64,000 nt of DNA from an uncultured Paracoccaceae bacterium (lineage in GTDB: Bacteria; Pseudomonadota; Alphaproteobacteria; Rhodobacterales; Rhodobacteraceae). The stretch lies in NCBI GenBank assembly GCA_937927675.1, contig CALBSG010000157.1, positions 1 through 64,000 of the forward strand. Direction: 5' to 3'. This document shows positions 31,603 to 40,044 of the stretch, piece after piece; the stretch's first letter is position 1, and each line of letters starts with the position of its first letter. Position numbers and translations under genes: made by a program. The notes beneath the pieces were generated by a model. The model saw only the letters and a list, made by a program, of their open reading frames with translations, had not been told where the DNA came from and did not search any database.

Positions 31603-32601
31603 TTACAACCCAGCCCGGATCAATCGCGCCATACGGGGTGCAAAATAAGTCAAAACCCCATCACACCCGGCACGTTTGAAGGCCATCAGGCTTTCCACCA
31701 TGGCCTTGTCGCCATCAATCCAGCCATTGTTGGCCGCCGCCATGATCATCGCATATTCGCCCGACACCTGATAGGCAAAGGTCGGGGCGCCAAAGGCGTC
31801 TTTCACCCGGCGGCAAATATCCAGATAGGGCATGCCGGGTTTCACCATCACCATATCCGCGCCTTCGCGCAGATCGCGCTCCACCAGCCGCACCGCCTCG
31901 TCCGCGTTGGCGGGGTTCATCTGATAGGTCTTTTTGTCACCTTTCAGCGCCCCCGACGCCCCGACCGCATCGCGGAACGGGCCATAAAAGGCACTGGCGT
32001 ATTTGGCGGCATAAGACAGGATGGCGACCCCCTGATGGCCATGGGCCTCTAGTGCGGCGCGCATCGCGCCAATGCGGCCATCCATCATGTCCGACGGGCC
32101 CAGAATATCCGCGCCGGCCTCGGCCTGCACCAAAGCCATCTTCACCAGCGCCTCGACGGTTTCGTCGTTCAGAATGACCCCGTCCACCACCAACCCATCA
32201 TGGCCCAGCGCATTATAGGGGTCCAAGGCCACATCGGTCATCACGGCGATCTCTGGCACGGCGGCCTTGATCGCCCGGATCGCGCGATTGGTCAGGTTTT
32301 CGGGGTTCCACGCCTCTTCGCAGCCAACGGTTTTCACCGACGGGTCGGTGTAGGGAAACAGGCACATCGCCGGAATGCCCAAAGCCGCGGCGTCCTCGGC
32401 CGCCTTCACCACCAGATCAAGGCTCAGCCGTTCCACGCCCGGCATCGAGGCGATGGGCTGGCGGGTGTTGACGCCGTCGCACAGGAAGACCGGCCAGATC
32501 AAATCCCCCAAGGCCAGCGTGTTTTCCTGCACCATGGCGCGCAGCGCAGGGCTGCGTTTCAGGCGGCGAAAGCGGTGGGCGGGGGCGGCGACAGGCTGCA
32601 T
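31603..32601 (-). CDS. hemB: Delta-aminolevulinic acid dehydratase (porphobilinogen synthase)
   Basis: HemB joins two 5-aminolevulinate molecules into porphobilinogen for heme, siroheme, cobalamin and bacteriochlorophyll. From ATG 32601 (after GAGG) it has 332 residues, the usual length, starting MQPVAAPAHRFRRLKRSPALR; ATG 32658 would add 19 unrelated residues. The two active-site lysines lie in LSYAAKYASAFYGPFR (A-site) and MVKPGMPYLD (Schiff base). It ends 112 bases upstream of the SYLF gene on the same strand and is divergent from the mfd-linked membrane protein gene. Confidence 0.95.
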   Translation of the reverse strand: MQPVAAPAHRFRRLKRSPALRAMVQENTLALGDLIWPVFLCDGVNTRQPIASMPGVERLSLDLVVKAAEDAAALGIPAMCLFPYTDPSVKTVGCEEAWNPENLTNRAIRAIKAAVPEIAVMTDVALDPYNALGHDGLVVDGVILNDETVEALVKMALVQAEAGADILGPSDMMDGRIGAMRAALEAHGHQGVAILSYAAKYASAFYGPFRDAVGASGALKGDKKTYQMNPANADEAVRLVERDLREGADMVMVKPGMPYLDICRRVKDAFGAPTFAYQVSGEYAMIMAAANNGWIDGDKAMVESLMAFKRAGCDGVLTYFAPRMARLIRAGL

Positions 32602-32720
32602 GGGAACCTCGGTGGTGCGGGCTTGAAAGGGCTTGCGATTGCTTGCCTTGCCTGCCATGGAAATGCCAGCGCCTCAAGCGGACATTTGGGCGCGGCTTTG
32701 CGGCAAAGGGCTTGGTTCTC

Positions 32721-33245
32721 GTGGACTGGTACAGCGTCATCTTTGAACTGATCGACATGCGGTCGTTTTCGAACCTGTGGTATTGGATCGTGCTGGCCGT
32801 GTTGTGGTCCAGCGCCAGCCATTGGGTCTTGGGCGTGCCGTTTGACATGATCAGCCGTGCCAAACGCCATGGTGGCTCCGCGCAAGAGGATCTGGAAACC
32901 ATGGTGCGGATCAACACCGGGCGTATGCTGTATATCGTGCGCGCGGCGGGGTCTTGGCTGGTGGCGATCTGGGCTTTTGCACTGACGATGCTGGGGCTAT
33001 TGGGCTTTGGCTATGACGTTGAATTCGCCCAAGCCGTGCTGTTCCTGTTTGTGCCCTTTTCGCTTTTGATGGCACTGTCACTGCGCACGTCTGTGCTGAT
33101 CGAGGCGGGGGAGAACACCGGCGCCGCGCTGCACCGCCGCCTGTTGCGCCACCGGATTTCGACGCAAGTCCTTGGGATGTGCGCCATCTTTGTAACCTCG
33201 CTGTTCGGCATGTATCAAAACATGCACATCGGCGTTTTGGGCTGA
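32721..33245 (+). CDS. Small membrane protein conserved before mfd ('component of SufBCD complex' family name)
   Basis: A 174-residue protein with about four hydrophobic helices (LWYWIVLAVLWSSASHWVLG; WLVAIWAFALTMLGLLGFG; AVLFLFVPFSLLMALSL; STQVLGMCAIFVTSLFGM). It is a Rhodobacterales family that databases sometimes label 'component of SufBCD complex', a name I cannot support from the sequence. The GTG start at 32721 gives MDWYSVIFELIDMRSFSNL, matching the family N-terminus; AAAGGG lies 10 bases upstream. It ends 3 bases before mfd, so both are co-transcribed. Confidence 0.75.
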   Translation: MDWYSVIFELIDMRSFSNLWYWIVLAVLWSSASHWVLGVPFDMISRAKRHGGSAQEDLETMVRINTGRMLYIVRAAGSWLVAIWAFALTMLGLLGFGYDVEFAQAVLFLFVPFSLLMALSLRTSVLIEAGENTGAALHRRLLRHRISTQVLGMCAIFVTSLFGMYQNMHIGVLG

Positions 33246-33248
33246 TCC

Positions 33249-36200
33249 ATGGCTGGAATGACGACTGGGGCAAGGATCATTCTGGGCGGCGCGCCCGAAG
33301 GGTATGATGCCCGCCTGCTAGCACGCGAGGCGGCAAAGACCCCTGTCTTGCACATTGCGCGCGACGACAAGCGGATGGAGGCGATGCGCACCGCCCTTGC
33401 CGTGATGGCGCCGGGGCTGTTGGTGTTGGACTTTCCCGCATGGGATTGCCTGCCGTACGACCGTATCTCGCCTAACCCCGAAATATCCGCGCGCCGGATG
33501 GCGACCTTGGCAGCCCTTGCCCATGGGGTGCCGGGGCCTTTTGTGCTGCTGACCACGCTGGGCGGCGCGATGCAGCGCCTGCCCACGCGCGACGTGATCC
33601 GGGGCGCGTCCTTTTCTGCCCGTGTCGGCACGCGGGTAGACGAACAGCATTTGAAGGCGTTTTTGTCGCGCATGGGGTTTTCGCCGGTTTCGACCGTGGC
33701 CGAACCCGGCGACTATGCCATTCGTGGCGGTATTGTGGACATTTGGCCGCCGGGCAATTCCGGGCCGGTGCGGCTTGATTTCTTTGGCGATACCTTGGAT
33801 GGGCTGCGCCGCTTTGATCCGGTGACGCAGCGCACCACGGAAAAGCTGCAAGCCATTGATCTGGCCCCGATGTCCGAGGTTCTCTTGGACGACGCCTCAA
33901 TCACCCGGTTCCGTCAGACCTATCGGGCCGAGTTTGGCACCGCCGGTTCGGATGACCCCTTGTATGAGGCCGTCAGCGCGGGCCGCAAACACGCCGGGAT
34001 GGAGCATTGGCTGCCCTATTTCCACGACCGGTTGGAAACGCTGTTCGATTATCTGCCGGACGCCACCGTCATGGTGGACGATCAAGTGACGCCCATGCGT
34101 CTGACCCGCTGGGAAGGGATCGAGGATCAGTATGACGCCCGGTCCGAGGCGATGCGCGCCAAGGGGCGGCTGGACACTGTGTACAAGCCCGTCGCACCGG
34201 GGCTTTTGTATCTGGACGATGCGGCGTGGCTGGCGGCCACCGCCGGGCAAAAGCTGATCCAACTGTCGCCCTTGGCCCAATCGCCGGGGCCGGGAGTTCT
34301 GGATGCCGGCGCCCGGATGGGGCGCAGTTTCGCGCCAGAGCGTCAGCAGGAATCCATCAGTCTTTTCGGAGCCTTGTCGGACCATGTGAAGAAACTGCTG
34401 CAAGACGGGCAGGTGGTCATCGCCTCTTGGTCTGAAGGGGCCCGAGAGCGTCTTCAGGGCCTGTTGGAAGATCAGGGTCTAAAGGGGGCCATTGCGGTCA
34501 AGGATTTCCGCGAGGTTCCTGACGGAAAGGGCAAACTTTTCCTGATGGTCTGGGCCTTGGAGGCGGGGTTTACCGCGCCGGGGCTGGCGGTGATTTCCGA
34601 ACAGGATGTGCTGGGTGACCGTCTGGCCGCCAAGCCCAAACGCAAGCGCAAGGCCGAAAACTTCCTGCGCGACGCTGAAAGCCTGTCGGTCGGGGATCTG
34701 GTCGTCCATGTCGAACATGGCGTCGGGCGCTATCTGGGGCTGGAGACGATCACCGCCCTTGGCGCGCCGCATGCCTGCGTCAGCCTTGAATATGCCGAAG
34801 GCGCAAAGCTTTACCTTCCCGTTGAAAATATTGAACTTCTGTCACGCTACGGCCATGACGAAGGGCTTTTGGACCGGCTGGGCGGTGGGGCATGGCAGGC
34901 CAAAAAGGCCAAGCTGAAAGAGCGTATCAAGGAAATCGCGGACCGGCTGATGCGGATCGCTGCCGAACGGGCCTTGCGCCACGCGCCGATCTTGGAGGCG
35001 CCGCATTCCCTGTGGGAGGCTTTTGCCGCCCGCTTCCCCTATCAGGAAACCGATGACCAGTTGTCGGCGATTGCCGATGTGGTGGCGGATCTTGAAAAGG
35101 GCAGCCCGATGGACCGGCTGGTCGTGGGCGATGTGGGCTTTGGCAAGACCGAGGTTGCAATGCGCGCGGCCTTTGTCGCGGCGCTTTCTGGCATGCAAGT
35201 GGCGGTGATCTGCCCGACGACGCTGCTTGCGCGCCAGCACTACCGCAGCTTTGCCGAACGGTTCCGGGGTTTCCCGATTTCGGTGCGGCCGCTCAGCCGT
35301 TTTGTCAGCGCCAAAGAGGCCAACCAGACGCGCGAGATGATGGCGGCAGGGACGGTGGACATCGTTGTCGGCACCCATGCGCTGTTGGCCAAAGGGGTAA
35401 AGCTGAAAAACCTTGGCCTGATGGTGATCGACGAAGAACAGCACTTTGGCGTGACCCACAAGGAACGGCTGAAAGAGTTGCGCTCTGACATCCATGTGTT
35501 GACGCTGACCGCAACGCCCATACCGCGCACGCTGCAACTGTCGCTGACCGGGGTGAGGGACCTTTCCATCATCGCGACGCCCCCCGTCGACCGTCTGGCG
35601 ATCCGCACCTATGTGTCGGAATTTGACTCGGTGACGCTGCGCGAGGCGCTGTTGCGCGAGCATTACCGGGGCGGGCAAAGCTTCTGGGTGGTGCCGCGGA
35701 TTTCCGATCTGCCCGAGATTGAAGATTGGCTGAAAACCAATGTGCCCGAGGTGAGTTTCATCACCGCGCATGGCCAATTGGCGGCAGGGGATCTTGATGA
35801 CCGGATGAACCAGTTCTACGACGGCAAATATGATGTGCTGCTGGCGACGACCATCGTGGAATCGGGTCTGGATATTCCCACCGCCAACACCATGATCGTG
35901 CATCGGGCTGATATGTTCGGCCTTGGACAGTTGTACCAAATCCGGGGCCGGGTCGGCCGGGCCAAGACGCGGGCCTATTGCTTCCTGACCACAAAACCCC
36001 GCGTGCCGCTGACGCCCCAAGCGATGAAGCGGTTGAAATTGTTGGCAAGTCTCGACAGCCTTGGGGCAGGGTTCAACCTTGCCAGCCATGACCTTGATCT
36101 GCGCGGCGCGGGGAATTTGCTGGGCGAGGAACAGTCGGGCCATATCAAGGAAGTCGGCTACGAGCTGTATCAGCAGATGCTGGAAGAAACGATCGCCAAG

Positions 36201-36698
36201 ATCAAATCGGGCGAATTGCAGGGGCTGGCGCAGGTCGATGACGGCTGGTCGCCGCAGATCAATCTGGGCGTGCCGGTGATGATCCCCGACGCTTATATTC
36301 CTGATCTGGATATCCGACTTGGGCTTTACCGCCGCCTGTCCAGTTTGGCGACGAAGGTGGAGCTGGAGGGCTTTGCCGCTGAGTTGATTGACCGTTTTGG
36401 CCCGATCCCGAAAGAGGTCAACACGCTGATGCTGATCGTGCGCATCAAGGCGATGTGTAAACGGGCAGGGATCAGCCGCATCGACGCCGGGCCCAAAGGG
36501 GCCACGGTGCAATTCCACAATGACAAATTCGCCAATCCGGCCGGACTGGTTGAATTCCTGCGCGAACAGGGCCCAGCGGCCAAGGTTCAGGGCAACAAGA
36601 TCGTGCTGATGGGCGAGATGAAGTCAGAATCCGACCGCATCAAGGGCGCCTTCAACATCGCCAAGGGGCTGGCAGAAAAGGCCAAGGCGGGAAAATAG
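33249..36698 (+). CDS. mfd: Transcription-repair coupling factor Mfd
   Basis: Mfd removes RNA polymerase stalled at DNA damage and recruits UvrA. Its 1149 residues contain the UvrB-like N-terminal module, the RNA-polymerase-interacting CarD-like domain (SVGDLVVHVEHGVGRYLGLE, ~residue 476), RecG-type translocase motifs (GDVGFGKTEVAMRAAF, TATPIPRTLQLSLTGVRDLS, the DEEQ box in VIDEEQHFGV, QIRGRVGRAKTRAYCF) and the C-terminal TRCF regulatory domain. The start follows the membrane protein stop by 3 bases. The last codons form a terminator-like stem (36681-36709). uvrA lies in the same window but is separately regulated. Confidence 0.97.
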   Translation: MAGMTTGARIILGGAPEGYDARLLAREAAKTPVLHIARDDKRMEAMRTALAVMAPGLLVLDFPAWDCLPYDRISPNPEISARRMATLAALAHGVPGPFVLLTTLGGAMQRLPTRDVIRGASFSARVGTRVDEQHLKAFLSRMGFSPVSTVAEPGDYAIRGGIVDIWPPGNSGPVRLDFFGDTLDGLRRFDPVTQRTTEKLQAIDLAPMSEVLLDDASITRFRQTYRAEFGTAGSDDPLYEAVSAGRKHAGMEHWLPYFHDRLETLFDYLPDATVMVDDQVTPMRLTRWEGIEDQYDARSEAMRAKGRLDTVYKPVAPGLLYLDDAAWLAATAGQKLIQLSPLAQSPGPGVLDAGARMGRSFAPERQQESISLFGALSDHVKKLLQDGQVVIASWSEGARERLQGLLEDQGLKGAIAVKDFREVPDGKGKLFLMVWALEAGFTAPGLAVISEQDVLGDRLAAKPKRKRKAENFLRDAESLSVGDLVVHVEHGVGRYLGLETITALGAPHACVSLEYAEGAKLYLPVENIELLSRYGHDEGLLDRLGGGAWQAKKAKLKERIKEIADRLMRIAAERALRHAPILEAPHSLWEAFAARFPYQETDDQLSAIADVVADLEKGSPMDRLVVGDVGFGKTEVAMRAAFVAALSGMQVAVICPTTLLARQHYRSFAERFRGFPISVRPLSRFVSAKEANQTREMMAAGTVDIVVGTHALLAKGVKLKNLGLMVIDEEQHFGVTHKERLKELRSDIHVLTLTATPIPRTLQLSLTGVRDLSIIATPPVDRLAIRTYVSEFDSVTLREALLREHYRGGQSFWVVPRISDLPEIEDWLKTNVPEVSFITAHGQLAAGDLDDRMNQFYDGKYDVLLATTIVESGLDIPTANTMIVHRADMFGLGQLYQIRGRVGRAKTRAYCFLTTKPRVPLTPQAMKRLKLLASLDSLGAGFNLASHDLDLRGAGNLLGEEQSGHIKEVGYELYQQMLEETIAKIKSGELQGLAQVDDGWSPQINLGVPVMIPDAYIPDLDIRLGLYRRLSSLATKVELEGFAAELIDRFGPIPKEVNTLMLIVRIKAMCKRAGISRIDAGPKGATVQFHNDKFANPAGLVEFLREQGPAAKVQGNKIVLMGEMKSESDRIKGAFNIAKGLAEKAKAGK

Positions 36699-36709
36699 CC
36701 CGCCTTGGC
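36681..36709. terminator. Terminator hairpin built from the mfd 3' end
   Basis: GCCAAGGCGGG (36681-36691) and CCCGCCTTGGC (36699-36709) are a perfect 11-bp stem whose 7-base loop holds the mfd TAG stop. On the minus strand it is followed by CTTTTC and so serves the convergent DsbA-like gene best. On the plus strand there is no U-run. Confidence 0.75.
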
Positions 36710-36732
36710 TGTGCAGTCGTGACTGCCGAGCC

Positions 36733-37473
36733 TTAGCCCCGCTGACCGGCCACGATCTGGCGCATGCCATCCAGCGGCACATAGCCGCGCACCATGGTCT
36801 GATCGACGACAAAGGTCGGCGTGCCAGACACCTCCATCGTTTTGCCCAAGGCATGGTTGGCCTCGATCACGGCGGCCACTTCGGGCGCATCCATCCGGGC
36901 AAGGATCGGGGCAGGGTCTAGCCCGAGGTCGGCCGCCAAACGCGCCAGCGTGTCGGCATCCGGGCTGCCGCGCAGCGCGATCAGCGCGTCATGCACCTGC
37001 TTGTAGGACTCGTTGCCATGCAATTGCAGCACCGAAATCGCGAATTTTGACGAGATGATCGAGTCTTCGCCAAGGATCGGGAATTCCTTCAGCACAAACC
37101 GGATATTGCCGTCGGATTTGACCAGTTCGGCCACCTCGTCATGCGCCTTGCGGCAATAGCCACAACGGTAATCGACAAATTCGACCACGGTGATATCGCC
37201 ATCAAGGTTGCCGCCGACCCATGAGACGCCATCATTGAAGATCTTGTCCTTGTTGGCGGCCATCATCTCAAGATCCCGGTCTACGGCAGCGGCATCTTGC
37301 CGTGATTGCAGCACATCCATCGCCTCAACCAGCACTTCGGGGTTTTCCAGCAAGTAGGCTTTCACCTCGGCCTGAAAGGCGGCACGCTCGGCCTCTGACA
37401 TCTCGCCCAGCCCCCCGGCCAAGGCGGCGGTGCCCATCAGGCAGGCAACAAGGGCGAAAGCGGTACGGCGCAT
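36733..37473 (-). CDS. DsbA-family thioredoxin-fold protein (periplasmic)
   Basis: A 246-residue periplasmic thiol oxidoreductase. A signal peptide (MRRTAFALVACLMGTAALAG, cleavage near 20) is followed by an N-terminal helical segment (DSBA-associated, AEVKAYLLENPEVLVEAMDVLQ) and the thioredoxin fold with active-site CGYC in FVDYRCGYCRKAHDEV (~residue 103) and the cis-proline loop SGTPTFVV. The domain order resembles DsbD-independent disulfide oxidases/ScsC-like proteins (Com1/BdbD group). Convergent with mfd; the start ATG 37473 is the only plausible one. Confidence 0.9.
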   Translation of the reverse strand: MRRTAFALVACLMGTAALAGGLGEMSEAERAAFQAEVKAYLLENPEVLVEAMDVLQSRQDAAAVDRDLEMMAANKDKIFNDGVSWVGGNLDGDITVVEFVDYRCGYCRKAHDEVAELVKSDGNIRFVLKEFPILGEDSIISSKFAISVLQLHGNESYKQVHDALIALRGSPDADTLARLAADLGLDPAPILARMDAPEVAAVIEANHALGKTMEVSGTPTFVVDQTMVRGYVPLDGMRQIVAGQRG

Positions 37474-37566
37474 CAGGAATTCCTTTTGGGGTGCGAGGAG
37501 GATGGCACGGGGTTGACCATCTGGCCCCGCTTGGGGTTCATGGGGCGCGACTGTAAGGGGCGGGGC

Positions 37567-38706
37567 ATGAAAAGATCAAGCCGGGGTCAGGTTGATCCCT
37601 TCATTGTGATGGATGTGATGGAAGAGGCGCGCGGGCTGGAAGCCGCGGGGCGCTCGATCATTCATATGGAGGTGGGCCAGCCGGGCACGCCCGCACCAAA
37701 AGCCGCGCGCGACGCCGTGGCCCGCGCGTTGGAGCGGCCTTTGGGCTATACCGTGGCGCTTGGTCTGCCTGACCTGCGCCGTGGCATCGCGGGGCTCTAT
37801 CAGCGCTGGTATGGGGTCGATCTGAACCCCGACCGGGTCGTGGTGACGGCGGGATCATCCTCGGCCTTCCTGTTGGCGTTTTCGGCGCTGTTTGATGCGG
37901 GCGACAAGGTGGGGCTGGGGGAACCGGGTTATCCAAGCTATCGTCAGATCCTGCGGGCCTTGTCCTTGCAGCCGGTGGGCATCCCGACGCGGGTTGAAAA
38001 CCGGTTGCAGCCAGTGCCATCCGATCTGGACGGGGTGGACATGCAGGGGCTGATCGTCGCCTCGCCCGGCAATCCCACCGGCACCATGCTGTCGCATGAC
38101 GCGTTGAAGGCGCTGATGGATCATGCGGCGGCGCGCGACATCTCCTTTGTTTCGGACGAGATTTACCACGGGCTGCATTACGGCGATCGGGCGGTTTCGG
38201 CGCTGGAGATCAGCGACGAGGCCTATGTCATCAATTCCTTCTCGAAGTACTTCAGCATGACCGGCTGGCGTCTGGGGTGGATGGTGGTGCCGGAAGATCA
38301 TATCCGCACGGTGGAACGGTTGGCGCAGAACATGTTCATCTGCCCGCCCCATATCAGCCAGATTGCAGCGCTTGGTGCGCTTGACAGCATTGACGAGCTG
38401 GAGGCGAACCGCGCGGTCTATGCCGAAAACCGCCGCCTGATGCTGGAAGGCCTGCCAAAGGCCGGCTTCACCAAAATCGCGCCGCCGGACGGGGCGTTTT
38501 ATGTTTATGCCGATGTGTCGGACCTGACCGAAAACAGCTTGGATTTGGCGCGCGACATTTTGCATGGGGCAGGGGTTGCGGTGACGCCGGGGATGGATTT
38601 CGATCCTGTGCGCGGTGGCCAGACCTTGCGGTTTTCCTATGCGCGGGCAACCGCGGATATTGTCGAAGGGCTGGAGCGGTTGCGCGCCTTCATGACAGGG
38701 CGGTGA
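37567..38706 (+). CDS. Class I/II pyridoxal-phosphate aminotransferase
   Basis: A 379-residue fold-type I aminotransferase. The PLP lysine lies in NSFSKYFSMTGWRLGW (~residue 228), with the conserved SPGNPTGTMLS, FVSDEIYHGLHYG and the final arginine region GGQTLRFSYA. It resembles the AspC/YbdL/valine-pyruvate aminotransferase group; the amino-acid pair is not determined. ATG 37567 follows AAGGGGCGGGG and replaces the longer ORF from 37486. Divergent from the DsbA-like gene; followed after 37 bases by the amidase gene. Confidence 0.88.
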   Translation: MKRSSRGQVDPFIVMDVMEEARGLEAAGRSIIHMEVGQPGTPAPKAARDAVARALERPLGYTVALGLPDLRRGIAGLYQRWYGVDLNPDRVVVTAGSSSAFLLAFSALFDAGDKVGLGEPGYPSYRQILRALSLQPVGIPTRVENRLQPVPSDLDGVDMQGLIVASPGNPTGTMLSHDALKALMDHAAARDISFVSDEIYHGLHYGDRAVSALEISDEAYVINSFSKYFSMTGWRLGWMVVPEDHIRTVERLAQNMFICPPHISQIAALGALDSIDELEANRAVYAENRRLMLEGLPKAGFTKIAPPDGAFYVYADVSDLTENSLDLARDILHGAGVAVTPGMDFDPVRGGQTLRFSYARATADIVEGLERLRAFMTGR

Positions 38707-38728
38707 TTTGCAGGACCGGCAGGATTTG

Positions 38729-38750
38729 AGTATTTGTGCCAAGATGAAAT
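38729..38750 (+). repeat. Dispersed intergenic element, A flavour, overlapping the amidase start
   Basis: GAGTATTTGTG followed by CCAAGATGAAA (38729-38749). This matches the right arm of the 913-1001 inverted repeat with two substitutions. The ATG inside CCAAGATGAAA (38744-38746) is the amidase start codon. Confidence 0.8.
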
Positions 38751-39952
38751 GGCTTTTCGTGGTTCTTATGTTGACCCTTGGCCTGTCGCAGGCCGCCGCC
38801 GCGCAGGAGCTTTCGGCGCTTGCGCGGTTGGAGCCTGCCAAGTCCGGGATTTCCGATAGCGGTGCAGGGGTCGATATCCGTCTGTCCTTGTCACAGCCGG
38901 TGCCGTGGCGGGTGCGCTTTCGGGCGGATCCGCCGCGCATGGTGTTGGATGTGCAAGAGGTGGATTGGACCGGGGCTGCAGGGCTGTTGCGCGGGTCGCG
39001 CCATGTGACGGGGTTGCGGGCTGGGGTGTTCCGGCCGGGCTGGTCGCGGCCGGTGTTGGATTTGTCCGGGCCAATGGCGTTGGTCTTGGGCGAGATGTCG
39101 ACCGAAACGGACAGCCGGTTGACCCTGCGGCTGGAACCGACCAGTGCCGCAGATTTTCAGGCGATGACCAACCAACCCGAGCCGCCGGGCTGGGCGATGC
39201 CGGCGGTCAACGATCTGGCGAAGCCGCCGGCGCGGATGCCGGGCAAGCTGATTGTGGTGCTGGATCCCGGCCATGGCGGTGTTGATCCCGGCGCGGAACG
39301 TGAGGGGCAGTCTGAGGCGGCGCTGATGCTGACCTTCGCGCGCGAGTTGAAGGAACTTTTGATGCGCGATGGCCGCTTTCAGGTGGTGATGACCCGCGAT
39401 AGCGACCATTTCGTGCCTTTGGAAACCCGGGTGTCGATCGCGCGCGCGGCCCGGGCCGATCTTTTCTTGTCGTTGCACGCCGATGCCTTGGCGGAAGGCG
39501 AGGCGACGGGGGCCACGCTTTATACCCTGTCCGAGGACGCCAGTGATGCGGCGTCAGCGGCTTTGGCCGAGCGTCATGACCGCGATGACCTGCTGGCGGG
39601 GGTTGATCTGACGGCGCAGGATGATCTGGTGGCGACCGTGTTGATGGATATGGCGCGGGCCGAAACGACGCCAAAACTGGACCGTCTGGCCAAGGCGCTG
39701 GAAACGTCGATCAAGGCGGCCGATCTGAAAATGCACCGGATACCGCATCAGACCGCCGGGTTTTCGGTGCTGAAATCGCCCGATATTCCGTCGATGCTGA
39801 TCGAGTTGGGGTTCCTGTCGTCGTCCCGCGATCTGGCGCGGTTGCAAGATGGCGCGTGGCGCGCGCGGATGACAGAGGCGCTGCGTCTGGGGGTTCTGGC
39901 TTGGTCCGAGGAGGAGGCTGCGATCCGCGGCCTTGGTCAAAGCGGCAATTGA
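38744..39952 (+). CDS. amiC: N-acetylmuramoyl-L-alanine amidase (AmiC-type, AMIN plus Amidase_3)
   Basis: A 402-residue periplasmic enzyme that cuts septal peptidoglycan between MurNAc and the peptide. The signal peptide MKWLFVVLMLTLGLSQAAAA (cleavage near 20) is followed by an AMIN targeting domain (about 40-130) and an Amidase_3 zinc domain: VVLDPGHGGVDPGAE (Zn His and following Glu region), LFLSLHADAL (Zn His) and SMLIELGFLSS (catalytic Glu). The start ATG 38744 falls inside a copy of the dispersed repeat and has no clear Shine-Dalgarno; the longer reading from TTG 38708 would spoil the signal peptide. Followed after 92 bases by the PBP1A gene. Confidence 0.92.
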   Translation: MKWLFVVLMLTLGLSQAAAAQELSALARLEPAKSGISDSGAGVDIRLSLSQPVPWRVRFRADPPRMVLDVQEVDWTGAAGLLRGSRHVTGLRAGVFRPGWSRPVLDLSGPMALVLGEMSTETDSRLTLRLEPTSAADFQAMTNQPEPPGWAMPAVNDLAKPPARMPGKLIVVLDPGHGGVDPGAEREGQSEAALMLTFARELKELLMRDGRFQVVMTRDSDHFVPLETRVSIARAARADLFLSLHADALAEGEATGATLYTLSEDASDAASAALAERHDRDDLLAGVDLTAQDDLVATVLMDMARAETTPKLDRLAKALETSIKAADLKMHRIPHQTAGFSVLKSPDIPSMLIELGFLSSSRDLARLQDGAWRARMTEALRLGVLAWSEEEAAIRGLGQSGN

Positions 39953-40044
39953 ACGCGTATTGCCGTCGGTCGCGCGTGATCGTGTTTTGACCTTTGCGGC
40001 CCGCCCGCCTATAGAGTGGCGCAAGCGGCGTCGGGGGTATTGGC

